A stretch of DNA of 64,000 bases from Sphaerolaimus hirsutus (taxonomy: Eukaryota > Nematoda > Chromadorea > Monhysterida > Sphaerolaimidae): the NCBI GenBank assembly GCA_964036195.1, contig OZ038455.1:11797855-11861854 (forward strand), given 5' to 3'. A program made the translations under genes and the position numbers. Below are positions 53,546 through 63,600 of the stretch, in pieces (position 1 is the first letter of the stretch; every line of letters begins with the position of its first letter). The notes under the pieces were generated by a model. That model did no database searches and had not been told where the DNA came from. It saw only the letters and a program-made list of their open reading frames with translations.

Positions 53546-54728
53546 GATTTTTAAATTGTTGTCTTTATTGCCATTGCTGCGTTGGTGAATTAAATGTGTC
53601 AATGTGTGAACTAAATGAAGAAGCAGGACACTGGTCCGTATAACTCCTTCACCATTTGTGCTGACCGTGGCAAAATGGATGGATAAAGAAATACAGAGAA
53701 TTGATAATTAGGCTCATATTTGCACATTTACTTATTTGCACTATTTTACATTTTATGCACTATATTACTTTACCACACAAATTGTATTTCCTGCACTATA
53801 CTATTTACCCATGGAGAATATTCGATTAGGAAAGTGTTCTATAAGTTATTGATAGGTTTATGTGGAATGTTTAGGTTAAAAGGTCAAATAAGTTATTATT
53901 AGGTGTATTAATACAAAATTAGGCTCATTCAACTCGCCGTAATTTTCTGATCATTATTATATATACATTTACATGGTTTACTTGCAATTTGGGAAAGTCA
54001 AAAGTTGTAAATATTTATGTGCCACGTATTTATTTAGGCCAGCGTCCTAATAGAGAAATAGTGCCCTGTGTGTAACTAACATTTTCTGTATGAATTTACG
54101 AAGCCTTTCGCGTAGGCATAATTATAATACCCTGCTCAAGCTGAATGTATTATAGACCCTGCTCAATTACAATACCTATTTACCTCGAATAAGTCCCAAT
54201 TTTGTTAGACTATTCAACATCCGTTTCCAGGAAGTGATTATTATTATTATATCAAATATACCCTACTCTATTTACGTCATTAGGAACATTTGCACTACTA
54301 TTTCCAGTTTTCGAACCCTATTATATTAGTTCCAATGTGCGTCAATGTTTTCTGACAAATTGAAGCAAATTAGTAAATCGGCCGAGTTTGCCGACTTCGC
54401 GCCTCGTAAGATTAATAGTTTTTCTATTAACCCAAGTTGTACCTGGTATTTCTTTACCATAAGTATTTGAATGTATGCCCACGCAGTATGAGGCAACTGT
54501 TTCGGCTAGATATGTTTATTTGTTGCATTTGTGACTTATTTGTGTATATGTATTAGGAAATTACTGTAGCTGTTTTTCTATACATGATTTCCGTGTCCTA
54601 GCTACTTTGGAAGTTTTTACTTCAGTCTGCGGACCCCAAGCTACTGAACGAAAATAAGCTAGCGATAGAAACTTCGACTAGGAAGCTCGCTAGGCTTTGC
54701 GCTTTTGTAACATGCTGTATCTGACCAA

Positions 54729-54734
54729 AATAAA
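54729..54734 (+). promoter_or_regulatory. AATAAA in the probable 5' LTR
   Basis: The hexamer lies in GACCAAAATAAAGTACC, about 1.4 kb before the gag start. It is consistent with the poly(A) signal of an LTR R region, but no second LTR is available for comparison. Confidence 0.3.
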
Positions 54735-56147
54735 GTACCTGAAACAATTCGAACCCCCTTTTTCAACACACAACTACGAAATAAACTCAACTTGGCTGTC
54801 GACAAGTGGATGTTCGGCTACAACGGGAAATCAACCACTCTAAAGGCCGTTTCTCACTACGGTCTTGAAGCAGCCGGATTCGGTGGTAGAAGACGCTGAC
54901 TTCGGTGGCTTCATCACATGGCGCAGCGAGCAGGGTGATTGCATGACATTGTGCTATCACCAAGCCGGAACGGACATTGTGCGGCAGTTGGCAGAACTTC
55001 AAAAGTCCTGCTGAACATCAATTGGCCTTGGCTGAGCGTTGGCTGTTGATTTGCAGACAGCATTGTGCCAGAGTCACGGCACTCCTGTCTACATCTTGGG
55101 AGCGGTTCTACGCTCACGCGCGGAGGACACTGGAGTTCTGACAAGCCTGTCAGGATTTCAGGCAGCTTTCACCAGTGTTCTAGCAAGGTGCTAGACGCTG
55201 GGCGGCACCGGCATTTGACAAGGAGTCATTGTCGAACGGTGGTCAAACTTTTGCTGGACGCTCCTGAACATCCGGACGCCAGTGACCGCTCGCACGTCCT
55301 TCCTATGCCGAGGGAGGGTGACCTGACGGAGACAGGATCGCCACAGAGCCACGCTAGTCAAAGGGCTGTTTTTTGGGCATTCGCGGAGGTCCCTCGCTCC
55401 ACTGGGTAAGAGTGGACTCATACCTCGGAAGTGCAAAAGTAGGGGTATCAGTGTACAAAGGGCTGTAGCTGACAGAGGGCTGTAGCTGACAGAGAGTGGA
55501 TTTGAAAACCAAGTATTAGGATACTTGGTAGCGTGTAGGGGCTTTGCGGAGCTCCCATCAAATATACACGCTGTGCCTGCTCGGTACCATCAGATCAGAC
55601 AGCACAAAAGTGCCAGAATACTGCATTGCACAGGCGCAATTGCAGAGCAGTGTACAGAAACACTGCCCAGAATCAGAAAGTGCACCAGAGTGCACAGAAA
55701 CGTGTCACAGGCGACACGGCAAGCACAGCACTGCGCACAGCGGCACAGGGGCCGCTCAGGAAAGCAAGTGGCCGGCGTGGTCACAAGGCACACAGGCGTG
55801 CCAGAAAGAGCGCCAGAGCGCTCAGAAAGAGTGTGTACGGACCCTCTTTGGGCGCACACTGCTGGGCAAAGAACTTGTTTATTGTCCAGAAAGATTTGAC
55901 CGGTGTGTTGAAGTCAACGCGTGTAAACAATCACGTCAGGGGCTTTAGGAACACACCTGGTGCCAGTGCAGTAAAGGTCAACGCGTGAGAACACGTCAGG
56001 GGCCTGTAGGACTGCATTGGTATTGTGCGTGGCACAACAAATCCGTGGTGCACAGAGCACTGCACAGAAAGACGCAGAGAAGCGTCACAAGCGTCACAGG
56101 CGACGCACTATAAAGAGAAACAGTGAAGGAAAAATTCATCAGCAAAA

Positions 56148-57600
56148 ATGGTTTCGCCAACAGGTCACATCAGAAAGACCCTGGGGCCAGCAAAGCACAG
56201 GGTGGAAAGTAGATTGGCAAGAGAATTTGCCAAGTATGACCTGGAGCTATTTGCGGAAGCATCAAAGGAAGATAAGAGAACAGAGATGAGAAGAGTGATT
56301 GCAACTATCAAACAGGAGGGTGCAAAATTGGAAAGTGCAATGACTGCAGTGAGAACTCAATTTGACGCATGGAGGGACATCGTCAAGGACATTGACGAAC
56401 CCGACCAGTTGGAACAAGAACAGAAGATATACCAAGACTCATATGAGGAGTATGCAAACATGTCAGACTTGGTGACACAGAAAATTGCAGCCATGAATGT
56501 ATACATCGAAGAGTTGCAAGACATGATCCAGCAACAGAGCGGAAATACCATGTATGAAGTCAATACAGCATTCATACAGCAGATGGCTGCCCAGATGGCT
56601 CTGACAGCTCAGGGAGCTGCTCCGGGGGCCAGTTCAACCAATGTAACCACAGCAAAGAGCGTCAAATTACAGAAACTGGAAGTGGAACAGTTTACTGGGG
56701 AAATTGTCAAATTTCGATCATGGTGGCAAATGTTCGAATCCCACATTCACAATCGGACAGATTTGGAGGACATTTCCAAGTTTTCATACTTGAGGAGCTT
56801 GCTGAAAGGCTCAGCATTTGGCATGATCAGTGGATTGAGTGTGACCGCAGAGAATTATGCACCCGCAATTGCAATGCTCAAAAAGAGATATGACCAGCCA
56901 GTTGTGGTCAGAAACACGCTGATGAGTAATATCATGAAGCTGCGACAGGCCAGGAATACCTGTCAGGATATGAGAATTTTGTTTGATGCAATTGAAAGGC
57001 TGCTCCAGCAGTTGGAGTCACTGGGTGAATCAGTGGAGCATCCAATGCTGTTGAGCCAGCTGCAACAGAAAGTGCCACCAGAGGTTCTCAGGGAAATCCA
57101 GAAGGAACAAGGAACTGAGGAAGCCTTGACGGTGGAAAAATTTAGAGAGCTGTTTGGCAAGCAGCTAGCGCTCAGTGAGGCTGTACAGCACGCACAGCAA
57201 ACTGAGGCACCAGTTCAGCAATCGCGCCAGGGATTCGGGAATAATCCTCGCGCACAGCAATTCAATAATCGATTCCAAGGCAATGGGAATCGATTCAGAG
57301 GGCCAGAGAACCCAAGGACCAGCACAGGGAGCATGTCTGTGATCCAGAATGGTCAGAGTGCACCACAGGCTGGATTCATGAATCCTGGGAGGCCGTGTGT
57401 GTTCTGCAATGACACACAGCAATTACACTTTAATGATAAGTGTCCAAAGTTCAAAACTGCCAGAGAAAGGAGAGTGATTTTGTCAAAGGCAGAGCGATGC
57501 CTGAGATGCCTGCAGAGAGGGCATTACATGAATCAATGTCAATTTACGAGAAATTGTTTCTATTGCAAGTCCAATAGGCACCACACTGCGGTGTGGAGTA
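56148..57600 (+). other. Gag region of the Bel/Pao polyprotein
   Basis: Begins MVSPTGHIRKTLGPAKHR. A helical, charged N-terminal part follows, then the conserved Pao gag core (QFTGEIVKFRSWWQMFESHI, then SYLRSLLKG and AIAMLKKRYDQP). A Gln/Asn/Arg-rich linker leads to three knuckles: CVFC...H...C (C-x2-C-x6-H-x4-C) at residue 417, CLRCLQRGHYMNQC at 451, and CFYCKSNRHH at 470, whose last ligand is Trp instead of Cys/His. Such knuckles bind genomic RNA in capsids. Confidence 0.8.
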
Positions 57601-60600
57601 CACCCAATTTGAAGAGTACAGGTGAACACCACATCCAGGTGTACACATTCGGAAATGAAAAGCCGCACTATAAAGTAGTACAGCAAGTGGAATTCAGAAT
57701 GCGGCTTAGAAATGGCCAGAAAGTTGATATGGTGGCTGATGTGGTCCCGACGTTAACCACAGAACAAATCAAAGTGCCTGTGTCAGAACAGGATGAAAAG
57801 TACCTGCAGAAGTACTTCCCGGATGAGAGTTACTTTGCAGACAGAATTCCCAAGGAAAAAGGGACAGAGTGCAAGTTCAAGCCAGACATTATAGTGGGCT
57901 TGAATTATTTCTGGGACTTGATGTCCAGAAACACCAGCACCACCAGACTTCCGTCAGGATTGTATGTCATTCCATCAGAATTGGGATTGCTGATGGGAGG
58001 TGGGCAGCTGACGAGCAACAGAAATCAATGGACCACGGATGGTGCATATCCGGTGGTGGTCAACACAATTGTGCATCAAATTCAGAGAGAAAAGTGGTAC
58101 GAGGAAGCACCGTTGTCAATTGCTCCTGTACCAAATGTCAAAGACATGGATAGACTGGATACCATTGGCATAATGGACCAGCCAGACCTCGTCGAGGACG
58201 ATGAGGCCATCAAGCAATTCAATGAGAGTGTACAGAGAAACCCAGATGGACGGTACTCTGTAAAGTTCATGTACAAACCAAATTTGCATGAACTCCCAGA
58301 TAACAAAGCAATGGCGTTCAAGAGGTTCAGGTACCTCACCAACAGGCTCAAGAGAGACCCAGAGTTACTGGAGAAAATTCAGGCAATCATGAAAGCACAA
58401 GAGGAGCAAGGAGTAATCGAGAAAGTTCAAAAGTATATTATGGATGGCAGAAAGTTCCATATTTTGCCTCATCAACCAGTGATAACGCCAGAGAAAACTA
58501 CCACAAAGGTCAGAGAGGTATATGATGCCTCAGCAAAACCGCCAGGCATGCCAAGCTTGAATGAGTGCATGTATCGCGGTCCAGTGATACTACCACAGCT
58601 GGTAGGGATGCTGATGCGATTCCGGTTGCATGGAATCGCCCTGGTCGCAGACATAGAGAAAGCGTTTCTGCAAATTAGTCTGCAGGACAGTGACAGAGAT
58701 GTGACAAGATTTCTGTGGTACAAGGATCCCACGAAACCATCCATGGAGGACAACATTCAGATTTACAGATTTGCCAGAGTGCCATTTGGTATAATCTGCA
58801 GCCCAGCGCTGCTAGCGTTGACAGTCAGATACCACCTGAATCAAGCTGGCACAGAAAATGCAAAATTGATCGATGAAAATCTGTATGTGGATAATTTGAT
58901 CCTCAGCGTGGACACAGAGCAGAAAGCAATCGAATTGTACCAGGAATCCAAAGTGCTGTTCACAGAGGCACAGATGAATCTGAGAGAATGGAACAGCAAC
59001 AATAAGAGCTTTACTTGGCAATTGGCAGAGTCAGATGTAGCCAAGGAAATTGTCACAACAGTCCTAGGAATGAAATGGGACACAGAGAGCGACCAGATGT
59101 GGCTGAAAACGCCAAAGACAGTTCAGCAATCACAGTTATCAGAAACTGACCAGAAAATCAAACTTCCCACGAAAAGGACAGTTGCAAAGGTGACTGCAAG
59201 ATGTTTTGATCCAATGGGACTCGTTAGTCCTGTCCTACTGCCGGCAAAGAGATTTTTGCAAACGTTATGGCATTCAGGACCAAGTGCCAAAGAATGGGAC
59301 ACACCCCTGTCTGAGGAACAGACAGCAATTTGGCAGCAATTAGAGACAGAGTTGCTCAAAGTTGGACAGATCAAGTTCAACCGAAATTTGAATTATCAGA
59401 GTGGTGCAGATGCACAACTGCACATTTTCGTCGATGCCTCAGCAATGGCATACAGCGCAGCGGCATACATATGCCAGAAAACAGAAAATGACAGCGGCAC
59501 GTCAAGCCTGCTGTACTCCAGATTGAGACTCGCTCCAAAGAAACCAGAAGTGACAATTCCACGGCTGGAATTGTTAGCAATGTTGATCGGCAGCAGAATG
59601 TCAAAGTTTATTCACAAGGAGCTCAAGGACGTCAAATTCGGTCAAACAGTCGTATGGTCAGATTCAACTTGTTGTCTGAAGTGGCTGATGACTGCGAAGC
59701 CACTGGCATGTTTTGTCAAGAACAGATTGGATGAAATCAGGAAAATTCAGAGTGAGACAGAAAACATGCATATCAGACACATCGCAGGACTGGAGAACCC
59801 AGCTGACATGGCTACAAGAGGCATGAATATGTCAGAGTTGGAAGGCAGTAACCTGTGGTGGAAAGGGCCAGAATGGCTGATGACTGGAGAGTGGCCAGAG
59901 CCAAAAGTGGAGCCAGTTACGCCAGAAGTAATGGCAGAAATCAAGAAAGAAGAGCTCAAGTTCCCAAAAGCCAGTCCAATTTACCTGGGCGCCACACAGC
60001 AAGTGGTCAGTGACCCAGATACCAGCAATGTGCAAGTTGACGAAAGCAAGCAAAGCAATCCATTGGGAATTGAGATTCAGAGATTCTCGTCACTGACAAA
60101 GTTACTGGATTCAACAGTATACGTGATGAGATTTGTGCGACAGATGCACAAAAAGCGCAGCAAAAATGACAGTCAGAATGGATTGTCAGAAATCATGAAA
60201 AGTATCTGTGGTACAATAAAACCACAGGGAATTATCAGTATTGAAGAGAGAGAGATTGCGTTGAAATATTGGATCAAAGTGACGCAACAGAATCATTACA
60301 AAGGAGTGGCAGAGATTCTAGCAACAGGCCACAGCAAAGGCAGCCAGAATGGCAAGAAAACAGCTGCAGACCAGCAGTTGATCAAATGGCTCAATGTGCA
60401 AATGCATCAGGATGGAATCCTGAAGTGCCACGGCAGAATGGAGCATACTGACCCACAGGAGGTCACAGTGCCACTCATACTGTTGCCAGCAACGGCTACA
60501 GTGACTCAGCTGATCGTCAAAGACCAGCATGAGAAGTTGATGCACGCAGGAGTGCAACACACATTGGCAGCGATCAGACAAAAGTACTGGATTACACAGG

Positions 60601-63600
60601 GCAGACGGGTGATCTACAATATGACCAGAACCTGCCCAACCTGTAAGAAATTGGGAGCAAAGCCGTACCAGCTTCCACCAATGCCAGATTTACCAGAAAC
60701 CAGAGTTCAGAGAGCCAGACCGTTCCAGTACACGGGCTTGGATTATTTGGGACCAGTTTGGTACAAAGTGGACAAAGATCACAGGAAAATGTGGATCTGT
60801 TTGTTCACATGTATGGTGACACGTGCAGTTCACCTGGAAAGTGTGCTGGACATGACAGCACAGGAATTCCTGAACGCAGTCAGGAGATTCATCGCCAGGC
60901 GTGGAAAGCCTGAGGCAGTGATTTCAGACAATGCGACGCAATTCAAATTGACAGAGAAAGTGCTCAGCACAAGCACTGACAAGGCCATCAATACTGGAAA
61001 GGAATGGTCAGAAATGGTCAAAGGTGGAGCAGTACAGACATACTGCTCACAGCAACAAATCCAGTGGAACATGACTATTCCTATGGCACCATGGCAGGGA
61101 GGAGTCTATGAAAGAATGGTGGGCATCACCAAGAAACATTTCAAAGCAGCTGTGGGGCACAGAATGTTAACCCTACAAGAATTGTTGACACTTCTGCCAG
61201 AAGTTGAGGCAGTGATCAACAGCAGGCCAATCTCTTACATCTATGGTGATGTAAAGAGCCTCAGAGTATTGACGCCAAAAGACTTCCTGACAGGGGAAGG
61301 TCAGATTGGAGCACCACAGTTTGACGCAGACAAAGATGGAGAATTTGTGCCCAGAATGGATAACGCAGCGAAACTGCAGAAATATTGGGAGACAACCCAG
61401 CAAACTTTGGATAAGTTCTGGGACTTGTGGCATCAAGAGTATATCCCGAGCTTGAGGGAAAGGACTCAGGTGACACACAAACATGGCAGATTAACAGCGA
61501 CTCAAGAACCCAAAGTGAATGAAGTTGTACTGATTTATGAAGAAAACATGCCCAGAGGTGCATGGAGGATGGGTCGCATCGAGCAGTTAGAACCTAGCAA
61601 AGATGGACAGATTCGCTCAGCAAGAGTCAGAACTGCCAACAGAAATGTGGTTAGCAGACCACTCAATCAATTGTATCCGCTGGAAATCAATTCAAAGACA
61701 ATGGATATCCCAGAGACAGCAGTGACAGTCAAAGTGGATTTACTGGACCCAGCAATTGTCCAGAAACGTGTCAGAAATCAGAGCTCGAACAGAGACTCTG
61801 TACCAAACCCTGCTCAGAGGAACTCGGCATCGGGTAGAGTCCTGAGGAGTGCAACAGGGAAAACCGCGGCAACCACCAGCAGTCTGGTGATTGGAATGCT
61901 GTGCATGGTGTTGATGCTGACAGGCATGTCAGAGTCAGCAACGCTGAGAGAAGCCGGCAAGGCTTACAGCGAAGTATTTTCCAGAACATACGTTCTAGAA
62001 ACCTCGACAGTAAGGCCACCATCATTGGCAGCGCATCATGGATTGCCACCTTTGCCTTCAGAATGGCCACCAAAATCTGTCAGAGAAATGCAGACTTATG
62101 AGAGATTCAAGGATGCAATCAAAGATCATCCTGTGGAACAGGTGATCAGCTCACAAAGCCAGAAGTATCAGATTTGTACCAGTGGGAGACATGGACATGC
62201 GCTTACAGTTCCTGAAGAAGTGCAGTGCCATATCCCACCAAGGAATTTTGTCAAAGCAATGAAAGTTACACTTTACGCACAGAGACAGATTCCACAGAAA
62301 GAGAAAGCATACAGATGCTACATCAGAATCAAAGAGATCATCACACACACCAGTTTCTGGGGAGCGAAAGGCATTACAGGCAATTTTGAGAAATACCAGC
62401 AAGTTGGCGTGGTAGCCTGTAACTATGCAAGAATTCACAAAATGTTCAGAGGAACACCTTTGGTAGAAATGGAGCCCAGAGTGTGGACAACCAATCAAAC
62501 CTTGAATGTGGAATATTCATGGTGTTGCCATGACAAAGAGAATGTCGTCAGTAACTTCTACATGGAAGAAGGAACTGTGGCTTCACTTGATGGAAAGACT
62601 GTAATCAGCGACTTGCAAGATTTCAGCCAATGCAGAGCCATGATGGGACATTGCAGAGACCACAATTATGGAATCACAGTGTGGGATACGGAGAATTTCA
62701 AGCATCAATGTGCATATGAGAGAATTGGCAGATTCAAATCAGAAATATCTGGCCAGACAATTATTGTATCAAAGTTGCAAGCAGCATACTCCCACAGCAA
62801 CAAGACAAAGAGGCCAATTGGTTCAGAATGTGTTCCGGGAGACACATACTACACCGATCAAGGAGGTGTATTCATCCAGTTTGACAGAAGAGAAGATGTG
62901 CCTGTAGAATGGGCAATGCCAGGAAAGATAGTGGAGGCAAGAGAGTCAACAATCAGTGGAACGTTGTATGCCAGATTAGACGACAGAAACTCCAAGTTTC
63001 AATTCCTGCAACATGTGGTCAGAGAGATGACTCAGGCACAATTTGCGATTGTATGGCATCAGCTATGTCAACTTCGCAAGAACCAGCTGGACATGTTGAC
63101 TCAGCTTTTCCGCATCGATCCAACACTGGGGATTCGAGCCATGCTGGGAAGACAGGATGTTCATGCAGAATGGGCTGGAGAAGCAATTATGTTTTGGGAA
63201 TGCAAGGAAGTGCAGCCATACATAATTTATCAGACAGGAAAAGTGGGAGAGACATGTTACAAGTACACACCAATGAGATTGGACAAAGACGGGCCTTTGT
63301 GGTTCAAGAGCCCAGGCAGCAGAGACTTGGTGGAGAAATCACCAGAAGAGGATTGCAGCCACACCACACCGCACCTGTACAGAAATGAACATGGACAGTG
63401 GAAGTCCGCACATGGAATGGTACATGTTACAGAGACGCCGATTGAAATGACATGGAAAGGACAATGGCAGGCCTTCACGTTTGATGCGCCTCACCTGTTC
63501 ACCAACATTGTCAACAGAGCGACCAATTTCATGGATGTCAGAGGCCAGATTCAGAGACTACAGAATTTGGAGCATGTGCAGAACCAGTTGATCGATTACA

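Noticed and set aside
55065-56289. Several overlapping 90-130 codon frames before gag
   Set aside because: All three frames are open in CAGAAA/GTGCAC-rich leader sequence, with no domain and no conserved order; treated as untranslated leader.
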